Assembly (NCBI GenBank): GCA_050299175.1
Contig: JBNKVM010000027.1
Coordinates: forward strand, 1 to 20,367
Origin: JAPHTQ01 sp050299175
GTDB taxonomy: Bacteria; Pseudomonadota; Gammaproteobacteria; Thiohalomonadales; Thiohalomonadaceae
Length of the DNA: 20,367 nucleotides
Reading direction: 5' to 3'
Under the pieces are notes generated by a model that was not told where the DNA came from, ran no database searches, and was given only the letters and a program-made list of their open reading frames with translations. This document shows, one piece after another, positions 7,426-15,167 of this stretch. Numbering within the stretch: the stretch's first letter is position 1; each line of letters opens with the position of its first letter. The position numbers were made by a program, and so were the translations under genes.

Positions 7426-8415
7426 TTATACCTTGCGTTGGGTCCACGCCAGGAGAAGTTCTTCCAGTATCACCTGCTGGTTGGTCTGGCCGTGTACCAG
7501 GCGCAGCCGCTGCAGGGCCTTCTCCGCCAATTGCTGAATAAAGTCCAAGTCTACCCTTTCGATTAATCCTTGCAACTGTTGCTGACGCCCCGGATTGCTC
7601 AGGTTGGCCTGTCCGGGCACCAGTTTCAGTTTCACCATGTCGGCCAACAGCAGATAGAACCAGGGCAGGACCTTACGCGTGCCCAGTTTGTGCCACTGTT
7701 CCGCCAGGTTGACCGGGCTGGCCTTGCCCTCGGCCAGGGCAGTGAAGTCGCCCAGTAACTCATCCTGCAGTGCCAGAATCCCGTCCTGCTCTAATGCCTG
7801 GGCCAGTAGCGGTGCACCGCCCGCCATCTGCAGCAGCATCTCAGCAGGCGTCGTGACACCCTGCTGTTTCAGCCAGTCGAGTGTCTGCGCATCGGTAACG
7901 GAAACGGGGCGGAAAACCACCTGCTGGCAACGGCTGCGAATGGTCGGCAGCAGCGCCATAGGCCGATCGGTGGTCAGCAGCAGGATGGTGTCGCCAGCCG
8001 GTTCTTCCAGGGTCTTAAGCAGGGCATTGGCGGAATTGGCATTCAGGGCATCGGCAGGTTGCAGCTGGATCACCCGCTGGCGACCGTATTGGCTCTTCAG
8101 CGACTGGAAACGGGCCAGCTCACGCACCGCATCGATACCGATCGCCTTACCCTCCTCTTCCGGCGCTACCAGCAGGTAGTCGGGGTGGCTACCCGCCTGC
8201 ATCAGCATGCAACCACGGCAACTTCCGCAGGCGCTACCGTCTTCCAACGGCGAATCGCAGAGAATGGCGCGGCTGAAACGGGTGGCGAAATCCTGCTTGC
8301 CCAGCCCCGCCGGGCCGCTGAGCAGTAGCGCATGGGGCAGTCGCCCCTCTTTCAGGCGACCGATTAGTCCCTGCCACAGGGATTGCTGCCAGGGATAGGA
8401 ACTCAGATCAGCCAT
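7426..8415 (-). CDS. holB: DNA polymerase III subunit delta'
   Basis: 329 residues, the normal size. It is a clamp-loader subunit that helps place the beta clamp on DNA. The AAA+ fold shows a degenerate P-loop GPAGLGKQ (34-41), a four-cysteine zinc module (C53, C63, C66, C69), the LLKTLEEP motif, and the SRC motif (IRSRCQ) before the lid domain. The C-terminal third is the oligomerisation region. Its ATG lies inside the end of tmk: the two overlap by eight bases (ATGGCTGA), which suggests translational coupling. Confidence 0.94.
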   Translation of the reverse strand: MADLSSYPWQQSLWQGLIGRLKEGRLPHALLLSGPAGLGKQDFATRFSRAILCDSPLEDGSACGSCRGCMLMQAGSHPDYLLVAPEEEGKAIGIDAVRELARFQSLKSQYGRQRVIQLQPADALNANSANALLKTLEEPAGDTILLLTTDRPMALLPTIRSRCQQVVFRPVSVTDAQTLDWLKQQGVTTPAEMLLQMAGGAPLLAQALEQDGILALQDELLGDFTALAEGKASPVNLAEQWHKLGTRKVLPWFYLLLADMVKLKLVPGQANLSNPGRQQQLQGLIERVDLDFIQQLAEKALQRLRLVHGQTNQQVILEELLLAWTQRKV

Positions 8416-9040
8416 TTTGTGCCTGGAGGTAATCGGATATCTGTCCGGCCAGCTGCGCCTGCACCTGCTCCAGCGGCTGGGAGGCGTCGACCAGACGGTA
8501 ACGTTTTGGGTAACGTTCTACCTGGGCCAGGTAGCCATGGCGCACCCGCTCGAAGAAGTCGATCTGCTCGCGCTCGAAGCGGTCCAGTTCAGCGCGTTCG
8601 CTGGCGCGGGCCAGTCCAACGGAGACCGGTAGATCGAGGAAAAAGGTCAGGTCGGGTCGCAGATCGCCCTGTACCCACTGCTCCAACTGGGCGATGCGTG
8701 CTACGTCGATGCCACGCCCGGCGCCCTGATAGGCATAAGTGGCGTCGGTAAAACGGTCGCAAAGGACCCACTGGCCCCGTTCCAGGGCGGGCAGAATGAC
8801 TTCACGAATGTGCTGGGCGCGGGCGGCAAACATCAGTAGCAGCTCGGTATCGCTGTGCATGGTGCTGTTACGGTGGTCCAGCAGCAACTCCCGAATCCGC
8901 TCGGATAGCGGTGTGCCGCCGGGTTCACGGGTCAATACGACATCAAGGCCTGCAGCCTGCAATTGCTGGTGGATGAAGGCCAGATTGGTGCTCTTGCCGC
9001 TACCTTCGCTGCCTTCCAGGGTAATAAAACGTCCGCGCAT
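8408..9040 (-). CDS. tmk: Thymidylate kinase
   Basis: 210 residues from the ATG at 9040, where MRGRFITLEG is the family N-terminus and TGGAGT provides a ribosome site. The frame is open further upstream, but that part has no family resemblance. Seen are the P-loop EGSEGSGKST, the TREPGGTPLSERIR dTMP-binding motif, the DRFTDATYAYQGAGRGID motif and a LID region near ASERAELDRFE. It phosphorylates dTMP to dTDP for DNA synthesis. In related genomes mltG usually lies directly upstream of tmk; here the upstream DNA is an intergenic stretch shared with a divergent lipoprotein gene. Confidence 0.95.
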   Translation of the reverse strand: MRGRFITLEGSEGSGKSTNLAFIHQQLQAAGLDVVLTREPGGTPLSERIRELLLDHRNSTMHSDTELLLMFAARAQHIREVILPALERGQWVLCDRFTDATYAYQGAGRGIDVARIAQLEQWVQGDLRPDLTFFLDLPVSVGLARASERAELDRFEREQIDFFERVRHGYLAQVERYPKRYRLVDASQPLEQVQAQLAGQISDYLQAQNG

Positions 9041-9302
9041 GATGACTCCACTGTTACAAGCGATGGATCGTACCATAAGAGAATGAAAACCATGGCCACG
9101 AAACCCACACCAAAAAGTCAGAGGACCACAAGTGCACAAACCATTGACATCCTTTCATTTATGTAACAGTCATGCCTGAATTAATTACCCCAGTGGAAGA
9201 ATCTGGTGGTTTTGGTTCGGGTGTCTGAGTAATATTGGCGCGCTTCACCATCAGTGGTTGTTGCAACATATCAGGAAATTTTGGAATTCAAAGGAGATAT
9301 AC

Positions 9303-10331
9303 GTGGTTGCATTTCGTGCTAATTGGTTGATTGCAGGTATTTTATTATTGGCAGGCTGTGGTGGTGGCTCAAGTACTCCAGACAACGTCAATACGACTGG
9401 TGCAAGCAAGCTTTTCATTTCAGGAAAGACCAGCGGATTGAGTCCACAAATTGTATCGTACGAAAGCACCAATCTCTCAACTGGTTCCATTGATGCAACC
9501 CGTACAATTACCGGTACGAGTACATTGCTTAATAATACGCGAGGGATAGCGCTAGACCTTACTAATGACCGTTTGTATGTCGCAGATTTCGGCGGGAATT
9601 CAATTATCGTCTTCGACAATGCGAGTGCAACGACAGGAAATACCACCCCAACAAGGGTGATTACAGGAGCTAATACCGGACTGAACAGCCCCTGGGCGGT
9701 TTATTTCGACGCGACCAACGACAGGCTCTATGTCAGCAACTTCAGCAGCAGCGCACATAACGTCCTTGTCTTTGACAATGCGAGCAGTATCAACGGAGAT
9801 GTCGCACCATCACGTGTGATCAGCGGTTTTACGCTTTACGCGTACAGCCAGTTATCAGGGCTATCTGTCGATGTTACCAGGGACATACTCTATGTCATGG
9901 ATTTCAACGGCCAAGCCATCTACGTCATAGGTAACGCGAGTACCGCGACAGGTTCGATGGCTGCGTCCCGTGTAATCTCTGGAAATCAAACCGGGCTATC
10001 AGGAGCGCACGGCATCGAAACTGATTCCACGAATGATCAAATAATTGTCTCTGGCTACAATTCTGGAACGATATTGATCTTTGCTAGTGCAAGCAGTGCG
10101 AATGGTAACATTGCTCCAACACGCACAATCACGCCAACGGATATAACTTTCAGCCCAGTAACGACGGTACTCGACTCGGTAAACGACAAGCTATATGTGC
10201 TGAACTCTTCGGTGAGCCGTCTTGAAATCATCAATACGGCAAGTACGGCTAGTGGCTCAATAACACCCGATACTATTGTGGACCTCAATGGTGTTTCCGC
10301 ACCGATGGGGTTGGCGGTTGACACACGTTGA
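9303..10331 (+). CDS. Lipoprotein with a repeated-blade beta-propeller (YVTN/NHL-like)
   Basis: 342 residues from a GTG at 9303, chosen because AAGGAG lies eight bases upstream and the product then begins with a compact lipoprotein signal ending LLLAGC; C19 would be lipidated. The residue after the Cys is Gly, so outer-membrane sorting is expected. The mature part has about five or six repeats of some 55 residues, each with a 'TNDRLYV' strand, a 'IIVFDNASAT.G' strand and a 'PTRVITG' linker, typical of six-bladed propellers. Such proteins usually bind ligands or partners at the cell surface; no catalytic motif is seen. Codon use is more mixed than in the housekeeping genes next to it, so it may have been acquired. 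The function is unknown. Confidence 0.8.
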   Translation: MVAFRANWLIAGILLLAGCGGGSSTPDNVNTTGASKLFISGKTSGLSPQIVSYESTNLSTGSIDATRTITGTSTLLNNTRGIALDLTNDRLYVADFGGNSIIVFDNASATTGNTTPTRVITGANTGLNSPWAVYFDATNDRLYVSNFSSSAHNVLVFDNASSINGDVAPSRVISGFTLYAYSQLSGLSVDVTRDILYVMDFNGQAIYVIGNASTATGSMAASRVISGNQTGLSGAHGIETDSTNDQIIVSGYNSGTILIFASASSANGNIAPTRTITPTDITFSPVTTVLDSVNDKLYVLNSSVSRLEIINTASTASGSITPDTIVDLNGVSAPMGLAVDTR

Positions 10332-10349
10332 TATTGGCCGTGAAATCTG

Positions 10350-10371
10350 ACGCCGTCATGGACGACGGCGT
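10350..10371. terminator. Hairpin between convergent genes
   Basis: ACGCCGTC, a six-base loop and GACGGCGT form a perfect eight-base stem between the lipoprotein stop and the end of the gene on the other strand. There is no U-tract on either side, so it would be a weak terminator or an mRNA end-stabilising structure for either gene. Confidence 0.45.
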
Positions 10372-10378
10372 TAGAGGT

Positions 10379-10948
10379 TTAAGAGTCTTCTTTTTCTTCC
10401 AGCAGGCTCTCCAGGTTCTGGCGCAGCTGTTTAACCAGTGGTGGCGCCTCAACCTCCATCACATGCTCGATGACCCATTTATTGTCCTCGCCGCCCAACA
10501 CCTCGTCGCAAAGGGAACCAAAGTAGCGCAGCATTGGGTAGCTCGGTTCACCATTGCTAGCGGCAAATTCGGAATAGCCCTCCAGGTGGTGGTTCAGCTT
10601 TTCGACGATAGCCTGACGGTAGCCGTCGGCATCCCCTTTCAGCTCTTCCACCTGATTCTCTACCACAGTACCGATCAGGTGCTTGGCCAGCGCCTGAGTA
10701 AAGCGGCCGCGCTGCTCCTCATCCAGTATTTCGTAAACTTTGCGGTCCGCAAGCTGGAAGAGAAAGATGGAAAGCTCTGCAATAAAATCAATTAGTTGCG
10801 TATTACTTTTAAAGTTAAATCCATCGTTATACATCTTGGTGGCGCTGCCCGAGGCCATCTTCCAGATGTTCATCCCCACCACGCTTGCGATGGTCTCAAC
10901 GGATTTGGGGGCCGACTTGTTGTGCCAGCGGCTTCTGATTCGCGCCAT
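10379..10948 (-). CDS. Conserved-looking cytoplasmic protein of unknown function
   Basis: 189 residues from the ATG at 10948, preceded by GAAGGAAAC; the frame is open further upstream, but that part overlaps the divergent gene's control region and has no ribosome site. I do not recognise the family. The N-terminus is basic (MARIRSRWHNK). The rest is predicted to be almost all helix, rich in Glu, Leu and Ala, with no signal peptide, membrane span or cysteine motif. The acidic tail ends LLEEKEDS. It is transcribed divergently from the 351-residue gene starting at 11056, so the two may share control. Confidence 0.7.
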   Translation of the reverse strand: MARIRSRWHNKSAPKSVETIASVVGMNIWKMASGSATKMYNDGFNFKSNTQLIDFIAELSIFLFQLADRKVYEILDEEQRGRFTQALAKHLIGTVVENQVEELKGDADGYRQAIVEKLNHHLEGYSEFAASNGEPSYPMLRYFGSLCDEVLGGEDNKWVIEHVMEVEAPPLVKQLRQNLESLLEEKEDS

Positions 10949-11055
10949 GTTGTTTCCTTCTATAAGTTCAATGTTCTGGCGAGCTTGAATTCGTATTGAT
11001 AGCCTAAAGATCAGATGGGTCTCTACGATGGGGCTACAGGGGTGTGAATACAAGC

Positions 11056-12111
11056 ATGAGCATGCCGAGCGGGATACTGGCGCACAAACTGGCCGGAATG
11101 GTGCAGCACAACTGCAACATCTCCGATGCACTGCATGCGCGTAACTATTCGCTCTGCATCTATCTGCTCAAGATGCGTGAATTCTACCGTTGGGAGAAGG
11201 GCTTTGCCTACCGCGATCCACTTCCCAAAGGCCCCCTGGGTGAATGGATCAGCGAGCGTGAGCAGTTGTGGCAGACGCTGGAAGAAAAACCGTTTCGCCC
11301 TATCATGATGGCAGGCCAGCCGAATGACCCGTACCACAGCGCCACGATCAACGAACAGATTGAATCCCATGGCCTGCTCTACAGTGGCGGTTACTGTGGC
11401 GCCAAGCCCCATTTCTTCCTCGCCGAACTGGAGCAGAAGGTCGAAGAAGAAGGCACCACCATCTATATCGCTGGCCGGGAGTTTGCCCGCGAAATCACCG
11501 CCCCGCCCGCCCTCAGCCTGGGCAACACCGTCTTCCTACGCCGTGAATCCTTGAGCCGCATGATCTGGGAAAAACTGGAAGAGTGGGGTTGGCAGGACTC
11601 AGAACGAGCCATTGCCCGCGCCAGTCGCGATTACGAATTCGATCGCGCCTTCGACCAGGCGCTGGAAAAGATGACTGGCGATGAACTGCAAACACTGCTG
11701 CAACACGAACTGGGTGAAGTTGCTGTTGGACGGGAGCTTGGCTCGGATTGGGAAGCGATGCTCGTCACCCTGCCCCGCTCCCGTGCCGAATTCACGCTAC
11801 GCGCCATTCGTGATCATCTGGTCGACTGCCGCCGCACGCTTCCCTGGTTACTGGATGAACAGCGTGACGCTTCGTTGCACTTTTACATGGCCAACTTCAC
11901 CACCCTGCGCAAAGAGATATTCCCGGCCCTGACTAGCGCCTACATCAAGTGGCTCGGTGGCGATAAGGGTAAACAGCTGCGTGAAACCTTTAAACGCGGC
12001 GCCGATCACTGGCAGGGATTGGCCGAGCAGGCGCTGGCGCTCTATCGTCAACACGGTGACAATGTCAAAAAACTAATGAGGGAAATCGATAGTCTGGATA
12101 CAAAATTCTAA
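11056..12111 (+). CDS. Unknown soluble protein of about 351 residues
   Basis: The start is uncertain: ATG at 11056 has AGGGGTG 11 bases upstream, while GTG at 11044 and ATG at 11062 are in frame. I do not recognise the family. The N-terminal part has an organised region with a cysteine-bearing helix (about 15-55) and the segment SGGYCGAKPHFFLAELEQK. The C-terminal half is helical and charged, with an ERAIARASRDYEFDRAFDQ stretch. No membrane segment or signal peptide is seen. The reading frame ends naturally, and a transposase gene begins 40 bases later, so the insertion seems to have spared the gene or clipped only its downstream region. Codon use matches the chromosomal genes. Confidence 0.7.
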   Translation: MSMPSGILAHKLAGMVQHNCNISDALHARNYSLCIYLLKMREFYRWEKGFAYRDPLPKGPLGEWISEREQLWQTLEEKPFRPIMMAGQPNDPYHSATINEQIESHGLLYSGGYCGAKPHFFLAELEQKVEEEGTTIYIAGREFAREITAPPALSLGNTVFLRRESLSRMIWEKLEEWGWQDSERAIARASRDYEFDRAFDQALEKMTGDELQTLLQHELGEVAVGRELGSDWEAMLVTLPRSRAEFTLRAIRDHLVDCRRTLPWLLDEQRDASLHFYMANFTTLRKEIFPALTSAYIKWLGGDKGKQLRETFKRGADHWQGLAEQALALYRQHGDNVKKLMREIDSLDTKF

Positions 12112-13140
12112 AGTGAGCAGATCGGTTGTGTTTTTGTTCAGGGCTGCATCAATGGATTTACTGTCAAGGATGCTGTTCTTCTTTATATTTTTTCATTGTT
12201 TTACGTTTGTTTTCCTCAGTTTCCGCGCTGGTTTCCTGCGCCATCCTGAAAGCCGCTTTGGCAGGCGAAAACCCATGGCAGAGAAGCCTTCTGCACGGCG
12301 TTGCTTCCCCAGAAAGCCCGACTGGGTGGCTAGGGAAATCCTTCGCATGAAGGCGCTGATGCCGCATAAGGGCTGCCGTAAGCTGGCGGAGAGTTTCAAT
12401 CGGCGGTTTGTGCATAAGGATATGACTGTCAGCAAGAGCTATGTCAGTGAGAAGGTTCGTCTGCATGAATATGAAATTCGGGTGCTGAGGAAGAAGCTGA
12501 AACATCGTCATCCAAAGCTGATACCACTTAACCGAGTCTGGGCGATGGATTTGACGGGCAAGCAGGATAGGCAGGGCAAAATTCATAACATCCTGGGCAT
12601 CGTAGAACACGGCTCACGGGCCAATCTTTGTTTGCAAGGTTTGAAAGACAAGGCCAGTATCACCCTGCTCCGCCATCTGCTCGATGCTGTAGAGAAGTAC
12701 GGAATGCCGATGTTTCTGCGCACGGACAATGAGGCGGTTTTTACCTCGCGGCTGTTTCGCTTCGGCTTGTGGCTACTGAGCATCAAGCAGCAGAAAACGG
12801 ATAAAGGGTGTCCGTGGATGAATGGGAGGATCGAGCGTTTCTTCGGCACCTTGAAATCGAAACTGGATCATTGGGAGGTGGATTCTCTGGAGCAGTTGAA
12901 TGGCGCACTGGGCCAATTTGGATTTTGGTATAACCACGTCAGGCCGCATTCCAATCTTGACGGCCGAACCCCGGCGGAGATGTGGGCCGGACAGGATATT
13001 TTCACAAGGACAAAGAAGAAAGAATATTGGTTTGAGGCGTGGGACGGTTTGCTGACGGGGTTTTATCTGCGGCTTTAGCCCAAGCCGAGCGGTCAACAAG
13101 TCATTTGTATCGTGGACAGGAAGCTACCTGTCCAGGGAAA
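12112..13140 (+). mobile_element. Insertion sequence, ends not determined
   Basis: The interval holds one transposase gene flanked by short non-coding DNA. I looked for terminal inverted repeats and target-site duplications and found none that I trust, so the limits are approximate. A perfect hairpin TGGACAGG-AAGCTA-CCTGTCCA (13113-13134) lies 35 bases after the transposase stop and could be part of the right end or a terminator. The left end must lie at or right of the upstream gene's stop unless that gene's tail is IS-derived. Confidence 0.4.
12152..13078 (+). CDS. DDE transposase with integrase (rve) core
   Basis: 308 residues from ATG 12152; a GTG at 12113 is also in frame. The catalytic triad is complete and correctly spaced: D133 in WAMDLTG, D192 in RTDNEAVF and E228 in NGRIERFF, with exactly 35 residues between the second Asp and the Glu, as in the IS3/IS481 and retroviral-integrase class. 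The motif YNHVRPHSNLDGRTPAE after it is also typical. The N-terminus has a hydrophobic stretch (about 8-23) followed by a basic Arg/Lys/Pro region, then a helix-turn-helix-like segment around 60-110. No frameshift or stop is present, so the enzyme may still be active. No second transposase frame is seen, which favours a single-ORF element. Confidence 0.9.
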   Translation: MDLLSRMLFFFIFFHCFTFVFLSFRAGFLRHPESRFGRRKPMAEKPSARRCFPRKPDWVAREILRMKALMPHKGCRKLAESFNRRFVHKDMTVSKSYVSEKVRLHEYEIRVLRKKLKHRHPKLIPLNRVWAMDLTGKQDRQGKIHNILGIVEHGSRANLCLQGLKDKASITLLRHLLDAVEKYGMPMFLRTDNEAVFTSRLFRFGLWLLSIKQQKTDKGCPWMNGRIERFFGTLKSKLDHWEVDSLEQLNGALGQFGFWYNHVRPHSNLDGRTPAEMWAGQDIFTRTKKKEYWFEAWDGLLTGFYLRL

Positions 13141-13460
13141 GCGTTGTTTGATGGTGGAGATTCTCTGGAAAAATGTCGAAAATTCTAGTTTTCAGGGGAA
13201 AATCTCGCCGACTCTTTACAAAATTTGTGGCAGTTGCCGCATGCTGAGTAGAAAAATCGGCGAAAAAATAGCCGATTTCTGATGCGAAAGGTGTGTTGGA
13301 CACTTGGACGGGACACAGGTATCAGCAAAGACAGGTTTAGTACAAGGGCTAAACCTAAGAAAAATAACGCTGACTTCCTTTTCATATATCCCTTTATTCT
13401 TTTTATCCTTACAGTTACTCAGCCAGATAACTGATAGTCTCACTTTATCCGTGGCGACAA
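13079..13460. other. Non-coding stretch right of the transposase
   Basis: No convincing gene. It holds the hairpin at 13113-13134 and a second one with stems AAATCGGC (13254-13261) and GCCGATTT (13271-13278). Read on the minus strand the second stem runs into GCCGATTTTTCT, so it could weakly terminate the small exported-protein gene that ends at 13461, though it lies nearly 190 bases away. The composition is AT-rich. It may include the right end of the insertion sequence and leftover DNA from it. Confidence 0.5.
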
Positions 13461-13850
13461 TTATCGTTTCAATACTTTTGTCACTTCGACCGTTTCCATA
13501 CTTTTTTGTGGGCCTTGTGAGTCCAAACGCTGCACTCTAGATTTTGCCCCTTTTTGGCTTCTGTATATCCACACAATTTCGGGGCGAGTTTGAGTTACCG
13601 ACGCTGAAGTTTCAACAACAAGACGATCTGACAGGACTTGTCGGACAGTAGTAGCAATACTCACACCGGGGACAATATCACCCACATGCACTACAGCCAT
13701 CTTTCCATCAGAAAACTGCAGAACTGCGCTCCCTTCGACTGCACTGAGTGATAATACGGATATTTCATCAAGAGTTGTGGCGCATGCAATTCCACTGGGT
13801 AATAGCAAGATCGCCGTGAGCATGCACCATCTTATTCCTTGATTTCCCAT
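13461..13850 (-). CDS. Small exported protein, possibly GspC/PilP-like
   Basis: 129 residues from the ATG at 13850, with AGAGGTGGGG immediately upstream. A signal peptide is clear: a short N-terminus with one Arg, the hydrophobic core CMLTAILLLPSGIA and a likely cut after ACA (residue 24). The mature protein is a compact beta domain with 'LSLSAVEGSAVLQFSDGKMAVVHVGDIVPG', followed by strands ending 'DRLVVE'. This layout (a short core, a 'V..GD.VPG' turn, then a valine-rich strand) recalls the small periplasmic domain of GspC and PilP inner-membrane/secretin linkers. No secretion genes are nearby, and the similarity is weak, so the function is open. The C-terminal tail is basic and probably disordered. 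Confidence 0.65.
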   Translation of the reverse strand: MGNQGIRWCMLTAILLLPSGIACATTLDEISVLSLSAVEGSAVLQFSDGKMAVVHVGDIVPGVSIATTVRQVLSDRLVVETSASVTQTRPEIVWIYRSQKGAKSRVQRLDSQGPQKSMETVEVTKVLKR

Positions 13851-14032
13851 CCCCCACCTCTTGTGCCTTACATGGCACTCTTCCATTCAAGGCGGACTCT
13901 AACACGGCTGTTATCGCAAATAAATAAGAAATAAATACTCCCCACAAAACCAAGCAATTCTCTGTGAATTCAATTTCAGTCCGCAAAACGGGAGATTTTC
14001 ATTGCACAAAAATGGAAGTTTTTAAATAAAAT

Positions 14033-14058
14033 AAAAAGCCCGCATTAGCGGGCTTTTT
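14033..14058 (-). terminator. Intrinsic terminator after the DsrC-like gene
   Basis: On the minus strand AAAAAGCCCGC, a four-base loop and GCGGGCTTTTT form a perfect 11-base stem, continuing into ATTTTATTTAAAAA. It starts 27 bases after the DsrC-like stop codon. The symmetry of the A and T runs would let it work on the other strand too. Confidence 0.9.
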
Positions 14059-14085
14059 GACACCGGTTTCGCAGAAGCGATTCGA

Positions 14086-14424
14086 TTAGTAGCCACCCTT
14101 ACGACGGCTTTCAGGCAGACCACCGATTTTGCCAGCCTGCTTGGAGGGCTGCATCGGGAACAGGGTGTAGAGGTCTTTGGACTGAACCTTCTCGCCCCAC
14201 TTGTCGGACATCGCTTTAACGATGTTACGGTCGTTCGGCTGGTTGCCACCGTTGTTGATGTACTCATCGCGCAGGTAGTTGATCAGGTCCCATGCCTTTT
14301 CGCTCAGCTCAACGCCTTCAGCTGCGGCGATAGCAGCAGCGACGTCTTCGTTCCAGTCATCGATGTTCAGCAGATAGCCGTTATCGTTAGCTTCGATGGT
14401 TGCTCCGTTTACTTCGTATGCCAT
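14086..14424 (-). CDS. Cysteine-free DsrC/TusE family protein
   Basis: 112 residues, the normal DsrC size, with AGGAGA eight bases before the ATG. The family pattern is evident: an N-terminal NG..IE....GYL...DW, a central LRDEY helix, and a C-terminal segment ending GGLPESRRKGGY. True DsrC carries two redox cysteines in its C-terminal arm (near 'C...AGLPKP.GCV'), TusE keeps one. This protein has Lys-Ile-Gly-Gly where the first would be, no Cys at the end, and no cysteine anywhere. It therefore cannot form the persulfide/trisulfide used in sulfur transfer. Homologues without these cysteines are known in sulfur oxidisers and have been proposed to be regulatory (called RspA in the literature, as I recall). 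It is the last gene of a probable four-gene operon divergent from dsrA. Confidence 0.9.
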   Translation of the reverse strand: MAYEVNGATIEANDNGYLLNIDDWNEDVAAAIAAAEGVELSEKAWDLINYLRDEYINNGGNQPNDRNIVKAMSDKWGEKVQSKDLYTLFPMQPSKQAGKIGGLPESRRKGGY

Positions 14425-14488
14425 GATTGTCTCCTGTCTAGCAAGTTCTCAGTGCAATGATAAAAAGCAATAAAAATATCAGAATATA

Positions 14489-15163
14489 CTAAACCGTCTT
14501 ATGCGGAATGAACAACCCGCAACCGAGCATTTTTAGATGGTGTGGACCCAGCCCAATCTCCTGCAGACGTACCGCGTCCGCAAGCGGCAGATCGGCAATC
14601 AGTACGCTACGGGTCAGCAGTTCGCCATCGGGTAAAACAAAACTATTTTCCTTACCGCAGACCACCTTTTTGAAGCGCAGTCCCGCCGTCTTGAGTTCAG
14701 CCACCTGCTGGGCGATGAAGGCTTCTTCGGTCTGATCCACTTCGGTAATCGCGACATATCGGGAATAAAGGGTATTCGTTGCACTCAACGGCTGTGCCTT
14801 GCCCTCACCGACTTCGATCTCGCTCTCGCCGACCTGTAACGTTTGTCCGCTCAGCGCCAGCGCATCGTCGATGCGTTCGGCAGGTAGACGCAGAACCAGC
14901 TTGGTGCGTCGCGAAGGATAGAGGGTGTCGCCAGCACCGTGCGGGCGTTCCCAACCGTTGCCGGAATCGGCCACATAGATTAAATGCAGAGCGGCCAGCT
15001 CTTCCTCGACAAACCAGGGTAAAGCTTTCTGTATCGCAGTGGAGAGTGCCCAGGCGTGGTCTACTGGCAGGGTTTTGCAACGAATGGAGAAGTGCAGATC
15101 CAGCACGTTCTCCGGCACCACAAAACGGGTGATATCGTTTTCGTCCTCGTCCTGCCAGAACAC
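14489..15163 (-). CDS. Cas6/Cmx6-like (RAMP fold) protein outside a CRISPR locus
   Basis: 224 residues from a GTG at 15163, chosen because CCGGAG lies seven bases upstream and the start follows the previous gene's stop by four bases. The sequence resembles the Cas6 variant annotated as type I-MYXAN Cas6/Cmx6: an N-terminal strand VLDLHFSIRCKTLPVDHAWAL with H36 in the 'LP.DH' position where that group keeps a conserved His, the segment TKLVLRLPAERIDDALALSGQ, and a C-terminal glycine-rich loop GLGPHHLKMLGCGLFIP (204-220). Cas6 enzymes cut CRISPR precursor RNA at repeats. No CRISPR repeat or other cas gene is visible here, and the gene sits in an operon with a DsrC-like protein. It may bind or cut a different RNA. 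The family call is from recalled similarity, not a search. Confidence 0.6.
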   Translation of the reverse strand: MFWQDEDENDITRFVVPENVLDLHFSIRCKTLPVDHAWALSTAIQKALPWFVEEELAALHLIYVADSGNGWERPHGAGDTLYPSRRTKLVLRLPAERIDDALALSGQTLQVGESEIEVGEGKAQPLSATNTLYSRYVAITEVDQTEEAFIAQQVAELKTAGLRFKKVVCGKENSFVLPDGELLTRSVLIADLPLADAVRLQEIGLGPHHLKMLGCGLFIPHKTV

Positions 15164-15167
15164 GTCG

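Noticed and set aside
9172..9228. 18-codon mini frame ending GGFGSGV
   Set aside because: No ribosome site, too short to judge; could be a remnant of a gene end but nothing supports it.
12112..13140. Terminal repeat pair for the IS, e.g. TGTTCAGGG on the left and TGTCCAGGG on the right
   Set aside because: The two copies are in the same orientation with one mismatch and short, so they do not form IS ends.
13304..13540. Hydrophobic 78-codon frame on the plus strand
   Set aside because: Overlaps the exported-protein gene on the other strand, lacks a ribosome site, and its hydrophobicity comes from T-rich DNA.
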